A stretch of DNA of 64,000 nt from contig JACJWK010000002.1 of the NCBI GenBank assembly GCA_020637195.1, forward strand, positions 1-64,000, written 5' to 3'. Position 1 is the first letter of the stretch. Each line of letters opens with the position of its first letter. This stretch comes from Microthrixaceae bacterium (lineage in GTDB: Bacteria; Actinomycetota; Acidimicrobiia; Acidimicrobiales; DATDAH01). The position numbers and the translations under genes are program-made. The notes below the pieces were generated by a model that searched no databases, was not told the DNA's origin, and was given only the letters and a program-made list of their open reading frames with translations. This document shows, one piece after another, positions 26,105 to 33,874 of this stretch.

Positions 26105-26884
26105 TCAGAGCAGCCCGGTGTAGCTGCCGCCGTCGAGCTGCAGGCTCTGGCCGCTGATGTAGCCCGCCCGGGCGCTGCACAGGAATGCGCAGGCGTCGCC
26201 CACCTCCTCGGGCCGACCGAGGCGGCCGGCGGCGATGGTCGAGGCCATGTGCGCGTACGCCTCCTCGACGGTGATGTCGGCGAGGGAGGCGTGCAGCTCG
26301 GCCATCTGGCGCTGGCGGTCGGTGTCGATGCGCTCGGGCAGCAGCTGGTTGATGGTCACGCCGGCCCGGGCCACGTCCCGGGAGAGGGCCTTGGCCACCG
26401 AGGTGAGGCCGGTGCGGGCGCCGGTGGACAGGCCCATGGGGGAGAGCGGCGTCTTCACCATGGCCGACGTGATGTTGACGATGCGGCCGAAGCCCCGCTC
26501 GACCATGCCGTCGAGCACGGCCCGGATCATGGCCAGCGGGGCCAGCATGTTGGCGTCCAGGGCCGCGATCCAGGCGTCGCGGTCCCAGTCCGCGAACCGG
26601 CCGGGCGCCGGCCCGCCGTTGTTGGTGACGAGGATGTCGGGCTCGGGGCAGGCCGCCAGCAGCGCCGCCCGGGTCGCCGGGTCGGCGATGTCGCCGGCCA
26701 CCGAGCCGATGTCCACGGCGTGGCGCCCGGTGAGGCGAGCGACCGCGGCGGCGAGCGGGTCGGGGTCTCGCCCGTTGAGGACGACGTGCACGCCCTCCCG
26801 GGCCAACGCGTCCGCGCAGGCGAGGCCGAGGCCACGGCTGGAGGCGCAGACGATGGCGTGGCGGCCGGCGATGCCCAGGTCCAC
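26105..26884 (-). CDS. divergent SDR family oxidoreductase
   Basis: A 259-residue Rossmann protein with the cofactor loop CASSRGLGLACA and the NNGG segment (VTNNGGPAP), but without a normal YxxxK catalytic pair: the usual position reads STGARTGL. This is typical of one divergent SDR subgroup and may mean a non-redox or altered role. The C-terminal SGQSLQLDGG is standard. Start GTG 26884 is selected because the beta-strand GRHAIVCAS begins soon after. It follows the VOC gene by 11 bases and precedes the FAD monooxygenase by 1. Confidence 0.88.
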   Translation of the reverse strand: MDLGIAGRHAIVCASSRGLGLACADALAREGVHVVLNGRDPDPLAAAVARLTGRHAVDIGSVAGDIADPATRAALLAACPEPDILVTNNGGPAPGRFADWDRDAWIAALDANMLAPLAMIRAVLDGMVERGFGRIVNITSAMVKTPLSPMGLSTGARTGLTSVAKALSRDVARAGVTINQLLPERIDTDRQRQMAELHASLADITVEEAYAHMASTIAAGRLGRPEEVGDACAFLCSARAGYISGQSLQLDGGSYTGLL

Positions 26885-26895
26885 GTCGGCCGCCC

Positions 26896-27456
26896 TCAGG
26901 CCCCGGTCGCGAGCCCGAGCCGCGCCGCCAGGTCCGCCCGCCACTCGTCGACGGGCTGGAACCCGGGGAGCGACTCGAGCTCGGCGCGCGTCGCGGCCTC
27001 GATCTCCTCGTCCGTGGTCGAGAGATCGAGGGCGCCTCCCGCGGGCTGGGCCACGTGGAACGGCGTGTCCACGAAGCACTCGAGCCCGTTGCCCTCGGGG
27101 TCGGTGAAGTAGAGCGACCAGGCGTTGCCGTGCGAGACGGGGATCACCGTGTCGACCTCGGCGGCCGCCAGCCGCTCACCGACGGCCCGGAGGTCGTCGA
27201 GCGTGCCGGTGCGGAAGGCCAGGTGGTCGGCCAGCAGGAACGCCCGTGGCGGCGGGTCCGGGGTCGCCACCAGCACGATCTGGTGGTGGGCGGTCGGGTC
27301 CTGGGAGAGGAAGGCCATCTCCCCCATCCCGGGCGCGGGCTCGCCGCGATCGGTCACGACGAAGCCGAGGACCTCGGTGTAGAAGGCGACCATCGGGTCG
27401 AGGTCGCGCACCGCGAGGGTGGCGTGGCCGAGGGTCAGTCGCGTGGGGGCGGTCAT
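26896..27456 (-). CDS. VOC family protein (extradiol dioxygenase/glyoxalase-like)
   Basis: The 186-residue product has the VOC start LGHATLAVRDLDPMVAFYTEVLGF, with a candidate His ligand in LGHATL. It also has HHQIVLVA, DHLAFRT with the second His, and the C-terminal DPEGNGLECF with the Glu ligand. One fused domain plus a C-terminal extension of about 50 residues (ATRAELESLPGFQP) is typical of catechol-2,3-dioxygenase-like proteins in actinomycetes. ATG 27456 lies next to the large palindrome and has no Shine-Dalgarno. It is the first gene of the cluster and should be directly controlled by the divergent TetR protein. Confidence 0.87.
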   Translation of the reverse strand: MTAPTRLTLGHATLAVRDLDPMVAFYTEVLGFVVTDRGEPAPGMGEMAFLSQDPTAHHQIVLVATPDPPPRAFLLADHLAFRTGTLDDLRAVGERLAAAEVDTVIPVSHGNAWSLYFTDPEGNGLECFVDTPFHVAQPAGGALDLSTTDEEIEAATRAELESLPGFQPVDEWRADLAARLGLATGA

Positions 27457-27459
27457 GAC

Positions 27460-27505
27460 TGACACTCTGTCCAATATTGGACAGAGTGTCAACAAGCGGT
27501 AGGAT
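27460..27505. promoter_or_regulatory. 32-bp perfect palindromic operator and TetR gene promoter
   Basis: Positions 27460-27491 form a perfect palindrome centred on AATATT (inner part GTCCAATATTGGAC, outer arms GACACTCT/AGAGTGTC). On the plus strand TTGGAC (27477-27482), 17 bases and TAGGAT (27500-27505) form a near-consensus promoter, with GTG of the TetR gene 6 bases downstream. The palindrome covers the -35 box and most of the spacer, and ends 4 bases before the ATG of the divergent VOC gene. This layout implies autorepression and repression of the ring-cleavage cluster. Confidence 0.8.
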
Positions 27506-27511
27506 GCGGGG

Positions 27512-28162
27512 GTGGCGTCGGTCGAGGCGCCCCGCACCCGGGGGCACAAGAAGAAGGCCCGCACCCGCCGCCAGCTGCTCGACGCGGCGGTGGTGGCGCT
27601 CGCCGAGGAGGGCGAGGGGTTCGGCGTCGTGGACGTCGTGGCGCGTGCCGGGGTGTCGCATGGCACCTTCTACAACTACTTCGCCGACCGCGACGCGCTG
27701 GTGGCCGCGCTCGTCCCCGTGCTGGTGGAGGCGTTCGCGGCCCAGGCCGCGGCCGAGGTCGACGAGGACGACCCGGCCGCCCGGTTCGCGGTCATCTCCG
27801 CGCGGGCCCTCGCGGTGGCCGCGGCCGCCCCCGATCTCGTGCGGGCGTCGCTGCGGCTCGACGCGGTCCAGCGGGCCCTGCTGGTCGACGGTCCGCTCGC
27901 CTACCTCCGCGACGACCTCGTCGCCGGGCACGCCCGCGGCCGCTTCGACGGGCCGCCGGACGACGGCACGGTCGACGTCGTGCTGGGGGCCCTGTTGCTG
28001 GCGGCCCGCCGCATCGTCGACGGCGAAGCCGGCCTCGACCACCGGCGGGTCGTCATCCGGCGGCTCCTGGTCGCCCTCGGGGTCGAGACCGGCGAGGCCG
28101 GTGAGCTCGCCGACCGTGCGGTCGCCCGTTCGACGCCACCGACGCCGCAACCGGCCGGCTGA
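27512..28162 (+). CDS. TetR/AcrR family transcriptional regulator
   Basis: The 216-residue protein has an N-terminal helix-turn-helix domain (KKARTRRQLLDAAVVALAEEG ... VVARAGVSHGTFYNYFADRDALV) with the typical recognition helix ending in FYNYF. The C-terminal ligand-binding half is alanine-rich and helical. GTG 27512 is 6 bases after TAGGAT, so translation probably begins at the 5' end of the mRNA. It is divergent from the VOC-SDR-monooxygenase cluster and faces a 32-bp palindrome, so it very likely controls that cluster. The ligand is probably an aromatic intermediate (inference). Confidence 0.93.
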   Translation: MASVEAPRTRGHKKKARTRRQLLDAAVVALAEEGEGFGVVDVVARAGVSHGTFYNYFADRDALVAALVPVLVEAFAAQAAAEVDEDDPAARFAVISARALAVAAAAPDLVRASLRLDAVQRALLVDGPLAYLRDDLVAGHARGRFDGPPDDGTVDVVLGALLLAARRIVDGEAGLDHRRVVIRRLLVALGVETGEAGELADRAVARSTPPTPQPAG

Positions 28163-28242
28163 GCGCTCGCGGCCCCGTCGCCGTCACCTTCGCGGTCGTC
28201 GTGGGTAGGAACCGGGTTCCGCCACCGAGAGGAGACAGATCG

Positions 28243-28410
28243 ATGCCGAACGCCGATGACATGAAGGGTCGGGCCAAGGAAGCCGCCGGCGACCTCACCG
28301 ATGACGACGACCTCAAGCGCGAGGGCAAGGCCGACCAGGTGACCGGCAAGGTCAAGGACGCGGTCGACTCGGCGCGTGACAAGGTCAAGGACGTCCTGCA
28401 CAAGGACTGA
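28243..28410 (+). CDS. CsbD family stress-response protein
   Basis: A 55-residue highly charged protein: MPNADDMKGRAKEAAGDLT, then DLKREGKADQVTGKVKDAVD. This is the usual CsbD pattern of repeated K-x-K-A and G-K-x-D-Q segments. Start ATG 28243 is preceded by GAGAGGAG; earlier in-frame starts would add a non-conserved stretch. Members are induced by general stress in many bacteria, with no known biochemical activity. A strong hairpin follows the stop. Confidence 0.85.
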   Translation: MPNADDMKGRAKEAAGDLTDDDDLKREGKADQVTGKVKDAVDSARDKVKDVLHKD

Positions 28411-28418
28411 CCCCCGTC

Positions 28419-28449
28419 GGCGGGACCGGCCGACCGGGCCGGTCCCGCC
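28419..28449. terminator. bidirectional terminator-like hairpin
   Basis: GGCGGGACCGGCC and GGCCGGTCCCGCC make a perfect 13-bp stem with a 5-base loop. It is placed between the convergent csbD-like and SDR genes. Confidence 0.7.
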
Positions 28450-28466
28450 CCCGAGGGCGGCCGCCG

Positions 28467-29279
28467 TCAGGCGACGACGGCGCCGCCGTCCAGGGCGATG
28501 ACCTCGCCCACCACGTACGCGCCGGCGCGCGAGGCCAGGAAGATGGCGAGGCCGGCGACGTCCTCGGGCGTGCCGACGCGACCGCGCGGCACCGAGCGGC
28601 CGACCGCCTCCCAGTCGGTGCCCTCCACGTCGCCACCGGTGCCGACGCCGGTGCTGAGCATCCAGGTCGGGAACGGGCCGGGAGCGATGGCGTTGGCGAC
28701 GACGTTGCGCTTGGTGAGCCGGTTGCCCAGCTGGCGGGTCAGCGCGTGCAGCGCCGCCTTCGACGCGCCGTACGACCAGGTGTCGAAGGTCGGCGTGCGG
28801 ATCCCGTCGATCGAGCCGATGTTGATGATGCGGGCGGGGTCGTCGGCGGTCCCCGCGGCCTCGAGCTTGGGCAGCAGGCGCTGGGTCAGGAAGAACACGC
28901 CCTTGACGTTGGTGTCCATCACCTTGTCCCACCCGATCTCGGGGAACTCCTCGATCGATGCGCCCCACGAGGCGCCGGCGTTGTTGACGAGCACGTCGAG
29001 GCGGGCGACGTCGGCCAGGGCCCCGACGAGGGCGTCGATGCCCTCGAGCGTGGAGAGGTCCGCCGGGATCGACACGCAGGTGCCGCCGTAGGTGTCGGCC
29101 AGCCGGGCGGCGGTGGCGTCGCAGGCGTCGGCCTTGCGGGAGCTGATGTAGACGGTGGCACCGTTGGCGAGGAAGCCGGCGGCGATCATCTCGCCGATGC
29201 CGCGCGAGCCACCGGTGACCAGCACGGTCTTGCCGGCGACGGAGAAGAGGCTCGGGACGGAGAGGTCGGTGTCGGGCAT
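28467..29279 (-). CDS. SDR family oxidoreductase (RhlG/FabG-like)
   Basis: A 270-residue classical SDR with TGGSRGIGEMIA cofactor loop, NNAGASWG, catalytic serine in NIGSIDG, and YGASKAAL with the Tyr-Lys pair. APGPFPTWML and the C-terminal GEVIALDGG resemble RhlG-type beta-ketoacyl reductases. ATG 29279 has GAGGA upstream and TATCGT about 40 bases before it. The gene is the only minus-strand gene between csbD-like and the YtcJ-like amidohydrolase. The substrate is unknown. Confidence 0.9.
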   Translation of the reverse strand: MPDTDLSVPSLFSVAGKTVLVTGGSRGIGEMIAAGFLANGATVYISSRKADACDATAARLADTYGGTCVSIPADLSTLEGIDALVGALADVARLDVLVNNAGASWGASIEEFPEIGWDKVMDTNVKGVFFLTQRLLPKLEAAGTADDPARIINIGSIDGIRTPTFDTWSYGASKAALHALTRQLGNRLTKRNVVANAIAPGPFPTWMLSTGVGTGGDVEGTDWEAVGRSVPRGRVGTPEDVAGLAIFLASRAGAYVVGEVIALDGGAVVA

Positions 29280-29354
29280 GGGTCCTCGCTGGGGTCGATC
29301 GGGGCGGCTGCCCGGCGACGATAGGGGACCGGCGCCGGCGGGGGCGCCCCGGAG

Positions 29355-31100
29355 CTAGTGGCGGCGGACGCCGTCCATCCAGGTCTCGAGCACCTCGATC
29401 TCGGCGAGGTCGCCCGGGTCGACGGTGCGCGGATCGCCGCCCAGCACGACGAGGTCGGCCCGCTTGCCCACCTCGAGCGTGCCGATCTCGTGGTCGCTGT
29501 GGCACTGCCAGGCCGCGTCGGCGGTGACGGCCCGGAGGGCGGACTCGACCGGCACCCGCTCGCCCGGGGTGAGGACGGTCCCGGGCTCGCGCCAGAGCTC
29601 GCGGGTGACCGCGTTGTGGACGCAGCGCAGCGGCCCCATGGCGGTGACCATCTCGTCGGAGTGGACCGTCCAGCGGATCCCGGCCGCCGAGCAGGACGCG
29701 GTGCGGTCGAGCAGGTCGGCCCGCTCGGAACCCAGGATCTCGTCGCGGAACGCCTGGCCCCAGTAGTGGACGTGGCCGATGAGGAACGACGGCGAGACGC
29801 CGAGCTCGGCGATGCGGGCGATCTGGTCGTCGTGGAGCAGCGAGCAGTGCTCGATGCGGTGGCGCCGATCGGGGCCGCCGGCGTCGACCGCCCCGGCGAG
29901 GGCGGCCAGGGTGTCGTCGATGGCCTGGTCGCCGTTGGCGTGGATCACGACCTGCCAACCCTGGGCGGCACGGTGCCGGGCCCGGGCCGCCAGCTCGGCG
30001 GGCTCGACGTAGGGCAGGCCCCGGTCGGTCGAGCCCAGGTACGGCGTGCGCTGGTGCCCCGTCCGGCCCTGGTTGGACCCGTCGGAGATGATCTTCCAGC
30101 CCGTGGCCCGGATGCGGTCGTCGCCGTCGCCCGGCGCCAGCCCGACGAGGTCCCAGGCGTCGGCGCGGTTGTCGAGGGCCGAGTAGCGGAGCCGGGTGGC
30201 CAGGCCGTCGTCGTCGGCCATGGCCCGGTAGAGGTCGGCGTCCTCGGGACCGAGCACCATCCCGGTGCCCTGGTCGCAGATGGTGGTGATCCCCACCGAC
30301 GCGGCCCGGCGGGCCACCGCCCGTCCCTCGGCGACCAGGTCGGTCGCGAGCATCCGGGGGTCGTGGGTGGCGACGCTGAGCATGGCGGCCTGGCCCACGA
30401 GCACGCCGTTGGGCGTGCCGTCGGCGTACCGCCCGTAGGGCGAGTGCTCGGGGTCGGGCGTGTCCCGGTCGACGCCGGCGACTCGCAGCGCCGCCGAGTT
30501 CGCGTACGCGAAGTGCAGCGAGGCGTTCAGCACCAGCACCGGGACCTCGGTGGACGCCCGGTCGAGCAGGTCGGTGGTGAGCTCGGACGGACCGGCCTGG
30601 AGCGACGGGTCGAACTGGCGGGCGGTCAGCCAACCGCCGCGGGGCACGTCGGCCGCGAGCCCGGCCAGGTGCTCGATGACCGAGTCGACCGTGGGGAAGC
30701 GGGCCGCGCCCACGTCGTGCCAGCCCCCGAGCAGGGCGGTCGGGACGAGGTGGGCGTGGGGCTCGATGAACCCGGGGAGCACCACGGCGCCGTCGGCGTC
30801 GACGACCCGGGCGTCGCGGCCGGCGGCGGCCGCCACCTCGTCCCCGTCGCCGACCGCCACGATGCGGCCGTCGCGGAACGCGATCGCGCCGGCGACCGTC
30901 GACGCCGGGTCCATGGTCAGGACCGTCGCGCCCCGCACGACGGTGGCTCGGCCGTCGTGGGCGCGGTGGGTCGGGACCGGGGGGAGTGCGGTGGGGCGCG
31001 GCGCGAGGGCGCCGAGGCCGGCGACGAACGGGCCGCCGCAGCCGCAGGAGGCGGGCGGCGAGCCCGGGTGGTGGGGGCGGACGGCGGTCGCTCGGGCCAC
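29355..31100 (-). CDS. YtcJ-like amidohydrolase
   Basis: The 581-residue protein matches the YtcJ branch of metal-dependent hydrolases. It has the metal motif PGFIEPHAHL, VIHANGDQAIDDTL with a metal His, RIEHCSLLHDDQIARI, the aspartate-bearing WTVHSDEMVT, and GKRADLVVLGGDP near the C-terminus. The first 45 residues contain CGCGG and are not part of the fold. GTG 31100 is accepted because TACCGT lies exactly 6 bases upstream on the minus strand. Family members hydrolyse N-substituted formamides or similar; no substrate is assigned. Confidence 0.88.
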   Translation of the reverse strand: MARATAVRPHHPGSPPASCGCGGPFVAGLGALAPRPTALPPVPTHRAHDGRATVVRGATVLTMDPASTVAGAIAFRDGRIVAVGDGDEVAAAAGRDARVVDADGAVVLPGFIEPHAHLVPTALLGGWHDVGAARFPTVDSVIEHLAGLAADVPRGGWLTARQFDPSLQAGPSELTTDLLDRASTEVPVLVLNASLHFAYANSAALRVAGVDRDTPDPEHSPYGRYADGTPNGVLVGQAAMLSVATHDPRMLATDLVAEGRAVARRAASVGITTICDQGTGMVLGPEDADLYRAMADDDGLATRLRYSALDNRADAWDLVGLAPGDGDDRIRATGWKIISDGSNQGRTGHQRTPYLGSTDRGLPYVEPAELAARARHRAAQGWQVVIHANGDQAIDDTLAALAGAVDAGGPDRRHRIEHCSLLHDDQIARIAELGVSPSFLIGHVHYWGQAFRDEILGSERADLLDRTASCSAAGIRWTVHSDEMVTAMGPLRCVHNAVTRELWREPGTVLTPGERVPVESALRAVTADAAWQCHSDHEIGTLEVGKRADLVVLGGDPRTVDPGDLAEIEVLETWMDGVRRH

Positions 31101-31135
31101 CCGCGGACGGTAGCCCGCGGCGCGGCCGGCGTCGC

Positions 31136-32314
31136 CTACGCGGCGCCGAGGAGCAGCGCGGAGGTGGGCACCCCGGTGCCGCCGGTGACGAGGACGTGCT
31201 CGGCGCCGTCGACCTGGTTGACCGACGTGCCCCGCACCTGGCGGACGCCCTCCGCGATGCCGTTCATCCCGTGCAGGTAGCCCTCGCCGAGTTGGCCGCC
31301 GTGGGTGTTGACGGGGAGGCGGCCGCCGAGCTCGATGTTGCCGTCGGCGATGAAGTCCTTCGCCTCACCGCGGGCGCAGAAGCCGAACTCCTCGAGCTGC
31401 GGGAGCACGAACGGGGTGAAGTGGTCGTAGACGACCGCGGTCTGGACGTCGTCGGGGCCGAGCCCCGACGTCTCCCAGATCTGGCGGGCGCACACGCCCA
31501 TCTCGGGCAGGCCGGTGATCTCGTCCCGGAAGAACGAGCGCATCATCTGCTGGTCCTCGGCCATACCCTGCGCGGCGCCCTCGATCACGACCGGGGGCCG
31601 GCGCAGGTCGCGGGCCCGCTCGAGCGACGTGACGAGGATGGCCTGGCCCCCGTCGGTCTCCTGGCAGCAGTCGAGCAGGTGCAGGGGCTCGACGATCCAG
31701 CGGCTGTTCTGGTGGTCCTCGAGGGTGATGGGCTGCTCGTAGAACCAGGCCCGGGGGTTGGTGGCGGCGTGGCGCCGGTCGGCCACCGCCACCCGGCCGA
31801 AGTCCTCGGAGGTGACGCCGAACTCGTGCATCATGCGGGTGGCGAACATGGCGATCCACGAGGCCGGGGTGAGCAGGCCGAACGGCGAGGTCCACGCGTA
31901 GGCGACCTCCTCGGCCGTGTGCCCGGGCACCCGGTCCTGGACACCCGTGCCGAAGCGGTGCCCGCTGCGCTCGTTGAACGCCCGGTAGCACAGGACGTAG
32001 TCGGCCACGCCCTCGTGGACCGCCATCGCCGCCAGCTGGACCGTGCCGCACGGGGCGCCGCCGCCGAAGTGGACCCGGCTGAAGTGGGTGAGCTCCTTGA
32101 TGCCGAGGCTGCGCATGACGTCGCTCTCGGGGTTGGTGTCCATGGTGAACGTCGACAGGCCGCTGACCTGCTCGGGGGCCACGCCGGCGTCGTCCAGCGC
32201 GGCCACGCACGCCTCGAGGGCGAGCCGGAGCTCGCTGCGGCCCGACCGCTTGGAGAACTCGGTGGCGCCGATGCCGGCGATGGCCGTGCGTCCGGCGTAG
32301 GCGTGGGCGGTCAT
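31136..32314 (-). CDS. thiolase-superfamily protein (SCP-x/Ltp2-like aldolase or acyltransferase)
   Basis: A 392-residue thiolase-fold protein beginning GIGATEFSKRSGRSE, typical of lipid-transfer/SCP-x thiolases. GGGAPCGTVQLAA near residue 88 has the position of the nucleophilic cysteine, and NTHGGQLGEGYLHGMNG is the conserved C-terminal loop. Proteins of this group paired with a DUF35 partner include the steroid side-chain retro-aldolase Ltp2. Its ATG at 32314 overlaps the stop of the MaoC-DUF35-MaoC gene (ATGA), so the partners are translated together, which supports a stable complex. Retro-aldol cleavage of a CoA ester is the most likely role, inferred from context. Confidence 0.85.
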   Translation of the reverse strand: MTAHAYAGRTAIAGIGATEFSKRSGRSELRLALEACVAALDDAGVAPEQVSGLSTFTMDTNPESDVMRSLGIKELTHFSRVHFGGGAPCGTVQLAAMAVHEGVADYVLCYRAFNERSGHRFGTGVQDRVPGHTAEEVAYAWTSPFGLLTPASWIAMFATRMMHEFGVTSEDFGRVAVADRRHAATNPRAWFYEQPITLEDHQNSRWIVEPLHLLDCCQETDGGQAILVTSLERARDLRRPPVVIEGAAQGMAEDQQMMRSFFRDEITGLPEMGVCARQIWETSGLGPDDVQTAVVYDHFTPFVLPQLEEFGFCARGEAKDFIADGNIELGGRLPVNTHGGQLGEGYLHGMNGIAEGVRQVRGTSVNQVDGAEHVLVTGGTGVPTSALLLGAA

Positions 32315-33771
32315 CGGGAGGCCTCCTGGGTCGGGGTCGACGCGGTGGGCAGCGTGAGCTCCACCGTGCCGGTGACGTGGGCCCCGAGGCCGTTGGCGCC
32401 CTGGAGGGCGACGACCACCGCACCCGTGGCCGGGTCGACGGACTGCACCGAGCCGGAGAAGGCCAGGATGTCGCCGGGGTGGTTGGGGGCGCCGAGGCGG
32501 ACCCGCAGCGCCCGCACGACCGCGTCGGGACCGGCCCAGTCGGTGACGTAGCGCTCGGTCAGCCCGAGGGTGGTGTTGATGTTCATGAAGACGTCCGGCG
32601 AGCCCGCCCGGACGGCGGCGTCCCGGTCGTGGTGCACGTCGGTGAAGTCCCGGGTGGCGAGGGCGCCCGCCACGATCAGCGTCGTGGTGACCGGGACCGC
32701 GAACAGCGGCAGGGCGTCGCCCTCGGCGACGTCCGCCGCGGCGAGCGTGGCCTCCCGGCGGGGCGGTGTGGCGGGGCGGAACTGCGGGAGCGTGATCGGG
32801 CCGCGGGCGTCGGTCTCACCCTCCACCTGGGCCGGGTGGCTGTCGAGCCAGCACACCTCGAGGGGCATGCCCACCGAGAGCTGCTCCCGGGTGACCCCCA
32901 CGACGTTGGACACCAGCCGGGCGCCCTCCTCGAGCTCGACGAGGCCGACCAGCACCGGGTAGCGGAACCCGCGCACCTGGGGGTACCGGGGGACGGCGAA
33001 CGAGTAGAGGTGCCCGCGACCGGACGCGACGATCCAGCCCTGGTCGAAGCTGCCGCAGTCGGGGCAGCGCGGCGTGGGCGGGTTGTGCAGGGCCTGGCAG
33101 CCCCGGCACTGCTGGATGCGCAGCTCGTGGCGGCGGGCCCCCTCCCAGAAGAACTCGTTGTCGAGGTTGATGGCGGGACGCGGCCGCAGCGCGGGGTCCG
33201 GGTCGGGGGGTGGGGGCGCGCCCTCGCCGGGCCCGGGCGCGGGCCGACCGGTGCCGGGCTTGAACTTCAGGACCCGGAACAACAGGTCACCGACGTGCTC
33301 GCCGTCGGCCGTCGAGTAGCGGTGGCGGGTGGTGACGAAGTGCCCGACGCCGAGACCCGTGGCCTTCTCCTCGGAGACGGCGTCGAGGATCTCGACGTTG
33401 GACAGCAGCTCGCCCGGCCGGACGTAGCGCCGCAGCTCGAGCTCGGAGTTCACCGCCACCACCGAGGTGAACCCCGCCGCCTCGAGCAGCGCCAGCGCCC
33501 GGCCCCGCGGGCTGTCGGCGCTGCGGGCGTGCTTCAGCCCGCCCCGGTCCCAGATGTCGAGCGTGGCCGGTGGGGCGACCAGGCCGCCGTGGACCGACGC
33601 CGCGGCCGCGTCGGGGTCGACGTACACGGGATGGTCGTCTCCCATGGCGTCGCACCAGTGCGCGACGAGGGTCTCGTCCACCGGGTGCCGCGGCGTGGTG
33701 GGCGGGCCCTCGGTGCCGACGAGGGCCCGGAGCGCGGCCAGCAGGTCGTCGGGCTCGGTCGTGTCGGTCAC
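32311..33771 (-). CDS. MaoC-DUF35(OB-fold/zinc ribbon)-MaoC triple fusion, ChsH2-ChsH1-like
   Basis: The 486-residue protein has three parts. Residues 1-165 are a hot-dog MaoC domain in which the hydratase motif is degenerate (MGDDHPVYVD). After a Pro-rich linker, a zinc ribbon (CRGC ... CPDC, about residues 220-240) and an OB-fold make the DUF35 unit. Residues about 350-486 are a second MaoC domain with an intact-looking D-x4-H motif in DFTDVHHDRD. In mycobacteria the first two parts form ChsH2 and the last resembles ChsH1, and together they hydrate a steroid-CoA side chain and bind aldolase Ltp2. GTG 33771 has AGGAG upstream. The thiolase-like gene overlaps by 4 bases. Function by analogy only. 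Confidence 0.85.
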   Translation of the reverse strand: MTDTTEPDDLLAALRALVGTEGPPTTPRHPVDETLVAHWCDAMGDDHPVYVDPDAAAASVHGGLVAPPATLDIWDRGGLKHARSADSPRGRALALLEAAGFTSVVAVNSELELRRYVRPGELLSNVEILDAVSEEKATGLGVGHFVTTRHRYSTADGEHVGDLLFRVLKFKPGTGRPAPGPGEGAPPPPDPDPALRPRPAINLDNEFFWEGARRHELRIQQCRGCQALHNPPTPRCPDCGSFDQGWIVASGRGHLYSFAVPRYPQVRGFRYPVLVGLVELEEGARLVSNVVGVTREQLSVGMPLEVCWLDSHPAQVEGETDARGPITLPQFRPATPPRREATLAAADVAEGDALPLFAVPVTTTLIVAGALATRDFTDVHHDRDAAVRAGSPDVFMNINTTLGLTERYVTDWAGPDAVVRALRVRLGAPNHPGDILAFSGSVQSVDPATGAVVVALQGANGLGAHVTGTVELTLPTASTPTQEASR

Positions 33772-33874
33772 GGGGCTCCTCGTGGTCGGACGGGCGGGCT
33801 CTCGATCCTGTCACGGCCGCGCCCCCCGGATCGCGGTCCGGGCACCGCCGACCGCGACTCGGTACGGTGCCGGA

